Below, one piece after another: positions 41,139 through 53,398 of a stretch of 64,000 nt of DNA. Position 1 is the first letter of the stretch, and each line of letters opens with the position of its first letter. The stretch is from Glycine soja (taxonomy: Eukaryota > Streptophyta > Magnoliopsida > Fabales > Fabaceae): positions 15,333,731 through 15,397,730 of the forward strand of contig NC_041008.1 in NCBI RefSeq assembly GCF_004193775.1. The letters are read 5' to 3'. Both the position numbers and the translations under genes were made by a program. Under the pieces are notes generated by a model. That model did no database searches, was not told the DNA's origin, and saw only the letters and a list, made by a program, of their open reading frames with translations.

Positions 41139-43293
41139 GGGTGGTGTTGGCTGCAGCTCTGCCCTGTATTCTTCTACTACTTTCCTCTCTTCTTCTTCTT
41201 CTTCTTTTTTGATATTGGTTTATGTCATCAATGGGTTATGTGATGCAAAACATATATAGAAAGAGAGAGAAAGAGAGCAAAGAAGCAAAGCGGTTGTTCG
41301 TTTGTTTCTCTCTCTATGTGGCTTTTGCGTTGAAACATAACATTAACCTACGGTTAACCACCACCGACGCATCTCTGTGACTCATGTCAATTTTTAACCG
41401 TCACTTCATACTTCGTCCTATATAAAAAATAAAAAATAAAGAAAAGTTATCCTTTCAGCTAGCAACAACAATGTCCTCCTGTGAGAAAAAAACAACAGTA
41501 ATGGCATAATTTAAACTATAAAAAAATAATGTCATAGTTGAATTATGGGTATTTTTTTAGTCGGACATAACGATATCCTTTAACCCACCAGATCAAATCT
41601 TGTTTGTGTTTTTCATTATCATTGATCCAAATTTTTTTACACATAATAAAATTAAATATAATTTTTTTTCTAAATATATTATGTTAAAAATCAGGATGCA
41701 AACATATCTTTATGATTTTTTTAACAGTACTAACATTTTTCTACACAAGTTTTTTAGTTTATTTCTTAAATCAATGTCTTATAATCAGTTATTAATATTT
41801 TCTTTAATTATTAACCCCTTATTAAGCAATTTGTGTATATATTTAACAAAGTTTCACCTCAAAAGATCCTTGAAAAATCATTTTTCCTTTCAATCTTGAT
41901 TGTAGCGTCATTAAGAGTATAATTGGGAATTAATAAATACTTTGCAACACACAAGATTTTATTTAAAAAAAAAAGATTTGTAGAGATCAAAACTTGAGGA
42001 ATTAAGGATTAATCTAATCGAATTACTAATGGAGATTGTTTCATTTTCTTATCTTCTCTCTCCCTCGCTGGCTTCCTCTATTCTTGTACATGTATCACTA
42101 AATCCCTAAATTCTATAAATGTTATTACATTACATTAAAATCTGATATAAGGAAATTTGCTCCTCTTAATGATTCTACTTTTGGGTGAATTAAATCCAAA
42201 AAGTAATTTAATTATTTATATATTTATTTTATTTTTTATCTTACTTTTAGAGCTTTTATCAAAATACAAAATTCGACCAAGTTATTGTTGAACCTTTTTT
42301 TATTAGTATCAAAAGTTATGGTTGTACATAAATTATAGGTTTAAATAGATAAACATAAAATACTGCTGTGTAAAAAGTAGTTGCTTATTGCTGATCCAAT
42401 CATGGCATGTTTTATCTTTTGTCGGTGCCATTTGTCTTCATTCAGGTAAATTCTTTGCTTTTTTTGTTTTTGTTTTTTGAAGGACAGGTAAATTCTTTGT
42501 TAACCTGCATACCATTCTACAAATGCTATAATAACTCACTTGAGTGCAATCCAGATTCTTGTCATTTTACTCAGCTGCTTTCTAATACTGAGACAATTCT
42601 TAAAGTCATATGAGATCAAGTTATAACTTTCACACTTTTACACATAATATAATACAAACTATCATTTATAAAAATGCATCCCGTATGTAACTTCACACTA
42701 ACTTTTAATCGAATGATATAAAAGAACCTCTAATGCTGTTTGTTAGATACGGTACATTCAGCGACTAGTGCTTACGCAAATGTTTCAAGTTTTCAACATA
42801 GTTATAACGAACATCCAGATTAAAGAAATAAAAAAAAAATCTTATTAATAGAATATTTGCTATATTAAAAACATAAACATTATTTGATAGGAGCTCAATT
42901 TTCATGCATGGTTATTTTTAAAATGTTAACTAATCAGAATTTATCCTAAGTTTGACATTTAAAGTAAGAACCTTAATATAAAAACTCATATTTAAGGCAA
43001 ATATTTTTAATACTATCCACACCTTATAATTAAATTCATTTAATAATTATTTTTGACATTTACTATTTCTTAACCTATTTGTAATAAAAGGTATGTTGTT
43101 AACTTTCCCCATTTTATAATAGAAGTGTAGAGCATGAGGAAAAGGGTGGGGAGACTTTTGGTCTGAGTTGGAGGCTAATGGTTGGATGTTCGAAACATAC
43201 ATAAACGACACTTGTTCAATTCCATTCAACAACCAAGTATTCACGCAATTCAAGAATTGAATTCGTTAATATTTTTTCTTCTCTTTTATCTGA
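41139..43293. other. Divergent spacer between NDL and carrier genes
   Basis: About 2.2 kb between divergent starts. The first 200 bp include the NDL 5' leader with AGAGAGAAAGAG runs. The rest is AT-rich with no recognised exon, repeat end or RNA gene. Confidence 0.45.
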
Positions 43294-45049
43294 ATGGCGA
43301 AGCAGAGGCAAGAAGACGGGAAGAAGGGCGTGGTCGATCTCATGCCTCTTTTCGCCAAGGAACTCCTCGCCGGTGGCGTCGCCGGCGGCTTTGCCAAGAC
43401 CGTCGTCGCTCCTCTCGAACGTGTCAAGATTCTCTTTCAGGTGCCTCAAGATTCTTACTTTACTTCATACTCCTTTTATTCCTTTTCCTCTTTTGGTGGT
43501 AGAGGATGAAGTGAGAGATAAGTTGTGAGTTCGAATCACCAGCTAACATTTGTCTATAAAAAAAAAAAAATGAAATCTTATTTTCTTTCATATTCAAAAT
43601 TTTCTTTATTGCAGACGCGAAGGACGGAGTTTCAGAGCACAGGGTTGATTGGATCAGCTGTTAGAATTGCGAAAACGGAAGGCCTTTTGGGTTTCTACAG
43701 GTTTTTCTGACTTAAGTTGAAACTGTGATCATGATGACCATCATTATAAGTTGCAATTGAATTAACCATCTTTCTTGATGAGTTGCAGAGGAAATGGAGC
43801 AAGTGTTGCAAGGATTATTCCTTACGCAGCTATTCATTATATGTCCTATGAGGAATACCGCAGATGGATTATACAAACTTTTCCTCATGTTTGGAAAGGC
43901 CCTACCCTTGACCTTGTGGCAGGCTCACTCTCTGGAGGCACAGCTGTACTTTTCACTTATCCACTTGACTTGACTCGAACCAAGTTAGCTTATCAGGTAA
44001 GATGAACACCCAATATGCTTATGGACACCTAGTGAGAGAGATAAAAGTGAAAAAAAAAAATGTTTTATAGGTAATGTGATTTGAGAAATGAAAGGTGTTT
44101 GTTAAGTGTATACAAAACATGAGTGTCCATGTATGATCACTCATCAAGTAAAGTGTCTTATCATCACTTTACTGGGGTCTGGGGGGTGTTAGGAACTGGA
44201 AGGAAAGGTTTTACCTTGCGCATTCATTTATACCAATTATTTGCATTTGAAACTACAGATTGTTAGTCCAAAAAAGTTGAATGCTTCGGGGATGGTTAAT
44301 AATGAACAAGTTTACAGAGGGATCCTTGATTGTCTTGCAAAGACTTATAAAGAGGGTGGCATCAGGGGTCTCTATCGTGGAGTGGGTATGACTTCAAACC
44401 ACCTTATATCGTTTGTATCATACTATATCACTCTTGCATTGGTAATGCAAAACTCTTCATTTTGTTCATGGCAACAGCTCCAACTCTTGTTGGAATATTC
44501 CCATATGCGGGTTTGAAATTCTACTTCTATGAGGAAATGAAGCGCCATGTCCCTGAGGAGTACAATAAAAGCATCATGGCCAAACTCACGTGTGGATCTG
44601 TGGCAGGGTTATTGGGTCAGACCATTACATATCCTCTTGAAGTGGTTAGGAGGCAAATGCAGGTAAATTTACTTCATCCGATCATCCAGATAATGATTGG
44701 TAGATATCAAATTAACTACCATTGTACAAAGTTGACAACCGTCTGGCCAGGTTCAAAAACTCCTGCCATCGGATAATGCGGAATTGAAGGGGACTCTTAA
44801 ATCTGTTGTTTTTATTGCCCAAAAGCAAGGCTGGAAGCAACTGTTTTCAGGGCTGAGCATCAATTACATAAAGGTGAGAAAAAATCATAGCTTATTAATG
44901 TAACCGACACTAAAATCATTCTGTGTAGCTAAGTGTTGATTTTTGTAATTCAGGTTGTTCCATCTGTTGCCATCGGCTTTACAGTTTATGATAGTATGAA
45001 ATCATACCTGAGAGTTCCATCAAGAGATGAAGCTGCAGTTGAAAATTGA
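43294..45049 (+). CDS. Mitochondrial carrier family protein, CoA-carrier type
   Basis: Inner-membrane transporter of the SLC25 family. Seven exons (43294-43440, 43615-43700, 43789-43996, 44259-44385, 44478-44662, 44751-44873, 44954-45049) give 323 residues. The three tandem carrier modules show their signatures at helix ends: [10 protein letters not shown] (Pro40), [13 protein letters not shown] (Pro136) and [11 protein letters not shown] (Pro242). Matching second-helix blocks are [32 protein letters not shown] and [17 protein letters not shown]. The RGNG..R..PY form and the sequence [21 protein letters not shown] point to the plant CoA transporter (CoAc1/CoAc2) branch. That branch lies close to adenine-nucleotide and CoA/PAP carriers such as SLC25A42. 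Substrate is inferred from similarity. No break was seen. Confidence 0.93.
43490..43573 (+). mobile_element. SINE-like fragment in intron 1 of the carrier gene
   Basis: TTTTGGTGGTAGAGGATGAAG is A-box-like, and 30-35 bp later GAGTTCGAATCACC is a good RNA polymerase III B-box. The stretch then ends in about 13 A (43558-43570). This A-box, B-box, poly(A) order is that of tRNA-derived SINEs. Target duplications were not found, so it may be a fragment. Confidence 0.4.
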
Positions 45050-46038
45050 AATGGTAACCAACAAAGGAATAAGATGGACATCCTCGCCGGAATAATATAA
45101 AATGATCCCCTTCCCATTTCAGCCTGCTAACACCCCCTAGACTTCAAACTGGCTTCTTAGTCTCTGTCGATTTGACTGTTATTTATACATAATGGTAGTG
45201 CATTCTTTCAAGTTGTACAGCGAGATGGAGCTTATATTCCATCTTCAAATAGGATACTACATATACTTCTGTACACCTTACCAAGGAATGACCCCTTTAG
45301 ATTCGGGTCTCATTCATTTCATCATTTGAGGAAACATCATGTCTGTTGTTTAGATAGGACAAACCATGTACTTATAAATAAAAGATAAATTGACCATTTT
45401 GAATGTGCAAGTAGAGAATCATTTAGAAATGTTGATATTAAATATCCCTTCACTGCATTTGGTTTATTCTAAGCACTCGCCAGATTTCTATTACCTTGCA
45501 GTTTTCGTGGGCTATTGTTGTTCTCAATTTAATACGCAATGATAAATAAGACATCTACAAATTACTTAGGGCACAAAATGTCTTGTATATACTTCAGGAT
45601 TCAACATCACAATATACTCGTGTTTGTGTGGGAAGGAAAGGTTGATCTTGCAAGTGTTACTATTTAAATAATGGGGACAAAAAAGAAAACTCTCCATATT
45701 CCATCTATAGGATGTAGATGGTATCTAAATTGTAGGCTACCAGAAGCACATTCGTAAGAATGCATTATAGTATATTCCAGGAGCCAACATAAAAAAATAT
45801 GCAGCATCCCAATTATTGTTAGATGGAAATTTAGCACACTATCAGCCGCACAACCTTTACTAACAAACATATACAACAGAGAGAAAGACACTACACAGGT
45901 CAATTCATAGATGGAACAAAAATTTCTTTGATCTGCCCGACTATGGATTTGAACTTTACATTTTTGGCAGCAAATAAGAAACAATCTAGCAGTACAGCAT
46001 CAATCAATAGTATGTACAGTTGAGTACTTTTACCAACA
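45050..46038. other. 3' flanks of carrier and PPR genes (convergent)
   Basis: Contains the 3' leaders of two convergent genes. No other feature recognised. Confidence 0.5.
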
Positions 46039-47388
46039 CTACCAATAATCTCCACAGGAGCATTTTCCATCTTTGAAATGATGGAATCGCTTGTTATCCC
46101 TAACAATTAGCTCCCTTCCAACAATATTTGACATAATTTTGATTGCATTGTGGCAGTCCCCACAGATACGTAGGTTCTTGATGATTCTAAGTGTAGTCCT
46201 TGGTGGTGTACTGATGAGACCATAAGCAATTGCCAAACGTTCGCTATGATATTGCAAGGCCTTCTCTTTTTCCTCCTCATCAATGTCATGGAGGACATAT
46301 CTTGTATCCGGCACATAACCTGCTTCCCTCATCTGCCCACTCAAACCTCCCAATTTCTCATGATCCTCTTCTTTATATGGTATAGAATACCGATACTCAG
46401 TCGCCCTATTCTTCTCCTCTAGCATGTTAACATCAGACTGCTTCTTTCTTGGAGGTGTTGGAAGTTTATCAGCAACGGCTTTTGAAGGATCAAAACGCGT
46501 TAACAACTCCTCCGCACAATCTTCAAGATCTAAATCTCCATGAATTCGTGCAAATTTTCGAAGAGACTCCCAAGCCTCAACTCCAAACTCAATTGGTATA
46601 TTCTCAATGAACTCCTCAGCTTCCTTCAATTGACCAGCATTCCCCATAATGTTAATAACCTCCAAGTAATGCTCCATGCTAGGAACAATTCCATACTCCT
46701 TCATGGACTCAAAGTGTAAAAACCCTTCTTCCACAGCTTCTGCCTGTGCACATGCAGCCAAAACCAATTCAAAAGTTTCCCCATCAGGTGGCACCCCTGC
46801 TTGCTTCATCTGCTGGAAAACCAATAAACCATCACACCCTAAACCATTACTCGTGTACCCACCAATCATCAAATGCCATGTAGCCATGTTTCTGTCCAGC
46901 ATTTGATCAAACACTCGGCGTGCATTCTTCACACTGCCACATTTGCAGTACATCCCAATCAATCTGTTGCTCAATTCAACGTCCCCACGAAAGGCCGATC
47001 TTCTCAGAATTTCATGGACCCTTTTCCCCGATTCAAGCGACCTCGTATGCTCACACAAATTCAAGAGCGCGAGATAAACGCGATAATCAGCCACAGCACC
47101 TTGACCCATGAGTTCCAATACTTGATCGAGGTTACCCTCTTCACAGAGGGCCACCAAGTCCACATTCAAGGGGTTTTGGTTTTGATGGTCGAGCTTCAAT
47201 TTCTGTTCATTGGGATGTTTCTCCTTACGCAAAGGAGTGATTTTGTGAGTGGAACGACTGCCGGTGTTGCCGTTTCGACGCCTGCTAGCGTCGGGAACCG
47301 TGTAGGTACAGAAAGGAACGAAGGAAGAGGAATTGGTGAAGACTGCGCGTGGAATGGAAGCCATTGATGCGCGGAGTTTGAGCTCCAT
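46039..47388 (-). CDS. Short DYW-domain pentatricopeptide repeat protein, DYW2/MEF8-like
   Basis: Organelle RNA-editing factor; DYW domains are cytidine deaminases that convert C to U in organelle transcripts. A single exon encodes 449 residues. The N-terminus is Ser/Arg/Thr-rich and lacks acidic residues for about the first 30 positions, which fits an organelle targeting peptide. Only about four to five PPR units follow (about 75-290), among them [20 protein letters not shown] and [20 protein letters not shown]. The expected E region is mostly replaced by a charged linker. The DYW domain (about 345-449) keeps the zinc and catalytic HSE motif ([14 protein letters not shown]), [10 protein letters not shown] and the terminal CSCGDYW. 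Few repeats plus a complete DYW resemble the Arabidopsis DYW2/MEF8 group, which works in trans with other PPR proteins. The orthologue is inferred. Confidence 0.9.
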   Translation of the reverse strand: MELKLRASMASIPRAVFTNSSSFVPFCTYTVPDASRRRNGNTGSRSTHKITPLRKEKHPNEQKLKLDHQNQNPLNVDLVALCEEGNLDQVLELMGQGAVADYRVYLALLNLCEHTRSLESGKRVHEILRRSAFRGDVELSNRLIGMYCKCGSVKNARRVFDQMLDRNMATWHLMIGGYTSNGLGCDGLLVFQQMKQAGVPPDGETFELVLAACAQAEAVEEGFLHFESMKEYGIVPSMEHYLEVINIMGNAGQLKEAEEFIENIPIEFGVEAWESLRKFARIHGDLDLEDCAEELLTRFDPSKAVADKLPTPPRKKQSDVNMLEEKNRATEYRYSIPYKEEDHEKLGGLSGQMREAGYVPDTRYVLHDIDEEEKEKALQYHSERLAIAYGLISTPPRTTLRIIKNLRICGDCHNAIKIMSNIVGRELIVRDNKRFHHFKDGKCSCGDYW

Positions 47389-47998
47389 GCTTTCTGCTCT
47401 GCTAGTGTTCCAGCAGGTATCGCTAACAAAATATCTGGTTTATGGCTTCCGACACCATCAATCGTGAAAAAAATTATCAAAATTACTTCATTTTTTTTTT
47501 TGGACAAAATTCAAGATAAACTTGTCATGTTCTTTTAATTCAAATTACGTTTTTAACCATTTCATATTACAAGTGATCAAAACTTTAAACGATTGTGTAT
47601 ATATGTATACGTATTATACTTAGAATGTTTATAAAATGAATTATATATATAGTTCTCCAAAAATTGTCACGATTCAGTTTTTTTAATTTTAAAGATTTAT
47701 ATGATTTTTTTAAGAAAACTAATGTCATTTGTACTTTTAAATCTTAACCATTAATAATAAAATTTAATCATTAATATTTATTTCATATAAAATTTTATAT
47801 TATATTTCGATTAGTGGTAAATAATGAATTGAAAGACATTCTTTATTTTTTCATTCCATTTTTTTTTAATTGAATATTCAATTCACAATTCCAGATGAAA
47901 CAGAAGAAGGATTTTATTTTTTAATTCCTATCAAAATTTATGTAATAGCAAAACAATTTTAGATATAAAATATTAGTTATTTTATATAATATATATGG

Positions 47999-48069
<71 letters not shown>

Positions 48070-48986
48070 CTAATTTACATAAAACATTTGATCACATATA
48101 GGTGGGTTTCTTCTATCTGTAAACCAATTATTTTTGTGTTTTAGATTCAATTGAATTGAAAAATCAGGTAACAAAATGAAAAGAAATAAAAATGTGAATT
48201 CATTAATTAGATATTTTATAATGAATGAAACATAGACTCCAATCAATTGTTTGGAAAAAAATGAAACAAAATATTATCAAATCTCAATTCTTATATCATT
48301 CTTATTTTAAAAACATTTTATATATTATTTATTTAATTTTCTTAGTTTATACCTACAAAGGTAAGTTTGACACAATTATACGCTTCTCTCGTTTATATAT
48401 TTCCACGTCAATGGTGGATGATGAGAAATTCAGGTGAAGTGTGAAGCACACATTCGATTGATGGCTTAAATGTTTGAATATTTATATTTTTTTTAGAACT
48501 AATTGAGTTAATTGGGCCGTTTAAATAAAAATGAAAAGAAGGTAATTTTAATTAAAAAGAATTTTTGAAATTGAAATAGAGCAAAAATGTGAAATACTAA
48601 AAAAAAAAACACAACAAATGTACACATTCTCTTACCATAACAACCTATGGAATCGGTACTCGTTATGATGATAAACAATCATTGTTCATTACTTGTACAG
48701 TACAGATAAAACAACTACCAGATTTAATGGGTACAACAACAATATAGGAAGAGAAATTCCCTCAATACAAACAAACATATTTCATTTCATCCTCCAGCAT
48801 TTTTTTTATTACCTACAACTGTTTGGTTGCCTTTTGCATAGAGTTCAGCTGTTAAGTTATGCTACTCTAATTGTAATGCAAGAGCTTGCCTTGCCACCCT
48901 CATCCCTTTATGCTGCTACTCGCACCATAACCCATCATCTAGCAGGTCATCAGGGCACTCGATATGCAGAATTTGTGTAGTGCCAG
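47389..48986. other. Intergenic DNA with a long TA microsatellite
   Basis: 5' leader of the PPR gene, then AT-rich DNA with a TA run at 48005-48068. The last 300 bp are 3' leader of the ET gene. Nothing else recognised. Confidence 0.5.
48005..48068. repeat. (TA)n microsatellite, about 32 units
   Basis: Uninterrupted TA dinucleotides over about 64 bp; likely length-polymorphic. Confidence 0.95.
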
Positions 48987-50893
48987 TTATTTTTTATTTG
49001 CTATATGAAAAGATGCACGAATTCTCCTCCCTTTGTGCTCATGGCACCTTTTTCTTCCTTTAACTGGATGTCTTGTACAAGTGGAGCCATCATTTAATAT
49101 GATTCCACATATATTGGTGTTTGTGATACTCTCATCAACAAGTGTTTGTGGAGGGTCTTCCACATCATTGCTGACATTATTTTGGTATTTGTATCCATTG
49201 TCCTTTGTTTGAATAGATGCTGCACGAATTCTCCTCCCTTTGTGCTCATGGCACCTTTTCCTTCCTTTAACTGGTTGTCTTGTACAGGTGGAGCCATCAC
49301 TTAAGAGGATTCCACATATATAATCTGTGTTTGTGAGACTTTCATCAACCACTGTTTGAGGAGGGTCTTCTAAATCATGGCTCTCTGACATGGGTGCCCC
49401 TATTATTGCTTTGGCAGTGGACACATTTGTTCTCATTCCTTTGTGTTCAGGACACCTCATTCGTTTTTCAGCTGGTGGCCTTGTACAAATTGAACCATCA
49501 CCCAGCGCCACTCCACAAATTTTACCATTCTCTTGTTCCTGAATGGCACCAGTGATATCTTGAACTAACCTAGGACGAGATCTGTTAAAGCTGAATAGTC
49601 GAGATAGGAGATTGTTATAGCTGCTGCCATTGTCTGCTTCATCTAACTTGATTGATTTAATTTGGATGCCCACTTGCTTCTGAGTGAAAGGCAGAAGAGC
49701 TCTGGCAATATCTGAAAGTGTTCTAGTGCCTGAAGCAATTTGATGGAGCTTTTGAAGAATATCATCAGGCCTCCGGACACAATTACTTCTTGTGTTCCAT
49801 GCATAATCAAATGTACTGAGCAGCTCAGTTTCTGTTCGCAGGGCATCTTCCTTGTTTTGCATCTGTTGAACACAAAAGTATTGTTTGCTCATGAAAAATT
49901 TGCATTTCTTATTCAGTAAGATGCATATGTGCATTCCTTCAATCTTGTGAGCAAAATTTCACAAAATGCAACAATCCACATCAAGTGTATCATTTTGTTA
50001 ACAGTATTTTCTAGAGGTTAAATTAATTTTTTAGTATTTTAATTTGTTTTTTAGATTCAATTTGATCTTCTAATTTTTAAAATCAATTCAATTTGATTTT
50101 ACTGTCTAAATAACAAGATCAATAACAAGATCAAATTGAACTGATTTTAAAAATTAGAGGATTAAATTAAACCTAAAAAAAATCAAAGTAAACCTAAATA
50201 ATAAATTAAAGGAGAAAAAAAAACTAATTTAACATTTTTTCAAATAATAATTCTCATCACTTCATTCACCAGAGGTACCGAGCATAGACATAACTAGGAT
50301 TTCTCAAATAGATCCTATTTTACCAATTTAGCTTTGGCCCTTCATGCAGATAAAATTATGCCAGTAGACAAAAAAATTACAAATGATGAGCACTATACAT
50401 GTGTAATTTGAAAAGACTTACAGGAGCCCATCTATAAAGGATTGAGAATCCTTGTGAAAAGACTTGCTGAAACAAGTGGAGAGAAGAATCCTCCAAGTGG
50501 TCCCCATTTCCGCCATAACGCCGGAGTCGTTCTCTCACATTTTCAGTTTGTCCGAGGTAAACAACCACTATGCGGTGACGGTGAGGGACAAGCTTGTAAA
50601 TTTTACGCTCTGACACTGATGCCGCAGCAGCTATTCCAAGCTCATAGACTCCTGGACCCGATTGTTGTGGGAGGTTATGAATCCTGTACTTTGAACACCC
50701 TTCCTTTCCTTTCGAATGGTCTTCCCAATCACGAGGGCCAATCAGAATCTGAAACCAAAACCAGTTTTTTCAAAGCTCCATTCACATAATTAATTAACTA
50801 AGACACATACAATACCTTCCAATGGGAGAAGCTAGAATCATGTTTTGTGCGGTTGCATTGCTCCCTCTTGAACCTGCTCATGCCCAACGCCAT
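48987..50893 (-). CDS. ET2: EFFECTOR OF TRANSCRIPTION protein (GIY-YIG-like domain plus three ET Cys repeats)
   Basis: Plant-specific nuclear regulator linked to gibberellin responses, cell differentiation and DNA methylation changes. Three exons on the minus strand (50893-50816, 50748-50422, 49862-48987) give 426 residues. The GIY-YIG-like nuclease fold covers about 59-135 (GVYELG, then VVVYLGQTENVRERLRRYG). The C-terminal half has three ET zinc-binding repeats of the form C-x9-C-x9-RC-x2-HK starting at Cys251, Cys318 and Cys387, e.g. CGILLSDGSTCTR followed by KRCHEHK. Repeats 2 and 3 are nearly identical, including their DPPQT.VDES.TNT leaders, at both protein and DNA level. This indicates a recent in-frame duplication of about 69 codons. 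ET2 is used as the family name; which Arabidopsis ET gene is the true orthologue was not determined. Confidence 0.92.
50016..50235. repeat. Foldback (MITE-like) inverted repeat upstream of/inside ET intron 2
   Basis: The two halves are imperfect inverted repeats of about 95 bp. The left arm begins GTTAAATTAATTTTTT and includes ATCTTCTAATTTTTAAAATC. The right arm reads the same on the other strand (GTTAAATTAGTTTTTTT and ATCCTCTAATTTTTAAAATC). It lies between exons 2 and 3 of the ET gene. A short loop separates the arms. No clear target duplication was found, so the superfamily is open. Confidence 0.6.
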
Positions 50894-52875
50894 GTTGAAC
50901 AGATGCCCGTTGATAACAATAACATAACGCTCTCTGTGTTGAGAACCATTTAAAGCTTCCAAGTCCAATATTCACACCATCGTCATTTACCAAAATGCCC
51001 TTCTTCCCATTCCAACTTTATTTCAAACCCATTAATTATTATTATCATGACAAATGTTAACTAATGTTTTCAAGATATTAGTTAATAAACTAAAAATAAA
51101 TTTTTTTTATTGGAATGAATAAAATTATTTTATTTTTTTTATGTTTTCTTATGATTTTCATACTAGATATTTTTTTTTATTTCAGTTTCTTTGTTATTAT
51201 TTTCATCATGATGAGAATATTAAATAGTTTAAAAGAAAATTTGACTAATAATTAATTTTTCACTGTTATAATATATTAAAAGTATTAGAATAAATGAATT
51301 AAAATTTCACAATACTAATTAACAAATTGACTTTTTTTATTAGAATAAATTTTAAATATATGTGATTATGAAAACTATAATTCATTCTTTTCAAAATTCT
51401 ACCTTTTTATCATAAGATCATTTTTATGTATAAAATAAAATAATTACCGTTTATTTAAAGAAATAAAACTATACATGTTTATTAGTAATGGAGGGTGTGC
51501 TTCAGCAACAAACAAAAAATAGTAATGGAGGGTGTAACGGACCTTTTGACTTGAATTCTATTTTTACTTAAAATAATTAGATTTAACCTTAAGGAGTACT
51601 TAAAAGGAATTTTCTTTTGGGTTCACTAAAAAGAGAAATTTAATTTTAAGAAACATCAAAGGTTTTAAGAAAGATAATATAAGATTTAGTTGAAAAGGAT
51701 CATTAGATTATTTTAGTGCATGAAAATACTCTTTAATCTTTTGGAAAATAATATTGCTGTTTTTTTAGTGGCACGGAATATAGGATTCTAAAAATATTAG
51801 AACTATCATTAATATTAAATATTTAGACCTCGCAATCGGACTTAATTTTTTTTTCAGAGTTGTAAAAATAAATTGAATAATTTTTATTCTTTCAAGCTTC
51901 CGGAGCTTATCTTTATTTTGATCAAAGGACAAATGTTTTCTTTAATTTTTTTCATTATATTCCATTGTTCCCGTCGACTAATTAATAAATTAAACCCAAT
52001 TTTTAATGTAAAGATCATGAATAAATGTTCATTTTGAATGTAGTGAAATCGGAAACAAAATGTTTGTTTTAATTTTATTTTGTTATTATGATATTAGTAT
52101 GAAGTAATCCTTTTGAAAGTTATAATTAATTTTCATTTGTTGAGAATTATAAACAATAGATATTTTTATTCTAATATGATTTATTACATATTTTAAATCA
52201 GAATTCAAATTCTCAAACACTTAGTTAGGAAAGATAAACAACTATCACTCATCTTAATAATTTTTGGCCATTTTAATCCTTGATATTATATATGTACTAA
52301 CATTTTTAACCGTTCTCTTTATTAAAATTTTACTTTAGTCCTCAATTTAAAAATAAAAAGTAAAACTCACAGCCTAAATTGCATTTTCTAAAGTATGATA
52401 CTTTAGTCCTCAATTTAAATAGAAATAGCACTAATTTAAAAATTAAAACTTTTATTTTTATAGTCATTTGATCTTTTTCACTTTCTTACGTTTAATTTTT
52501 AAAATAATAATTAATATTTAAAATATACTGTAAAATTTTATTTACTTTTATTATGATTGATTTTTTTTTTACTTTTTTTAGAAATTTAAATTCAATTTAG
52601 AATTTTAAAACAAGACTCAAGTCTAGTCGATTTATATGGATGTTTACAAGCTAAATCTACTGAAAAAAAGCTCATATTTAATTTGTGATAAAAATTTAAA
52701 ATTAAAATCCTATGTTTCACTGAGTGAGTTTAGGTTGGGTGAGTTGACCCACTCATTTTGCGATACATAACGAAATTTGATTGAGATTTGGAGAAGGTTG
52801 AGTGAGAGGTGGAGAAAGATGAACGAAGGTATAGAAATAGATACAATATTTTCTAAAAACTTAAAGAAAGAAGTA
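50894..52875. other. AT-rich intergenic DNA
   Basis: About 2 kb upstream of the ET gene, ending at the MULE target duplication. No exon or RNA gene recognised. Repeated words such as TTTAGTCCTCAATTTAAA (about 52330 and 52410) hint at small decayed repeats. Confidence 0.45.
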
Positions 52876-52884
52876 TATATTTTT

Positions 52885-53067
52885 GGGTAAATAGTCATTT
52901 TGGTCCCTAAAGTGTAACTCGCTGTCAATTTGGTCCCTGAATCGAGATAAATTGCAAAATAGTCTCTGAAAGTGCAATCTGTTAGTCACGTTAGTCCCTG
53001 CCGTGAATGAAGTAGTTAACGTCGTCAGTTTTCACTGATGTGGCACGTTTAGTACCACACAGACATG
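52885..53067 (+). repeat. MULE left terminal inverted repeat
   Basis: About 183 bp from GGGTAAATAGTC to CACACAGACATG, matching the right end in inverse orientation with one gap and about 15 mismatches. It contains repeated TTGGTCCCT words and a CTGATGTGGC motif. It lies just upstream of the transposase leader and probably serves as its promoter, as in MuDR. Confidence 0.92.
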
Positions 53068-53398
53068 CCACGTAATGAGGGACCAAAGTGACATTAAACA
53101 TTTATTTATTTAAATAATGTTTTTTTAATTAAAAAACAATCAAAAGTCACGTTTTAGGTTTTTTTATCAAAAACTTTTCAACTCTCTCAGTAAACAACAA
53201 AAACACTCCCACTCTCTCACCTTTTCAACTGTCAGGGACCACAACCCATTTCAACTCTTTGGAGAAGACAAAACCACCATCAACCCTCAACCATCAACCT
53301 TCTTCTTCCTCGACTATCATCATCCATCGTCGTTGATCACTTCTCGTCATCGTTTGTCCTCGGCTTCCATCGTTGATCGTTCGAAAACGAGGTTTAAG

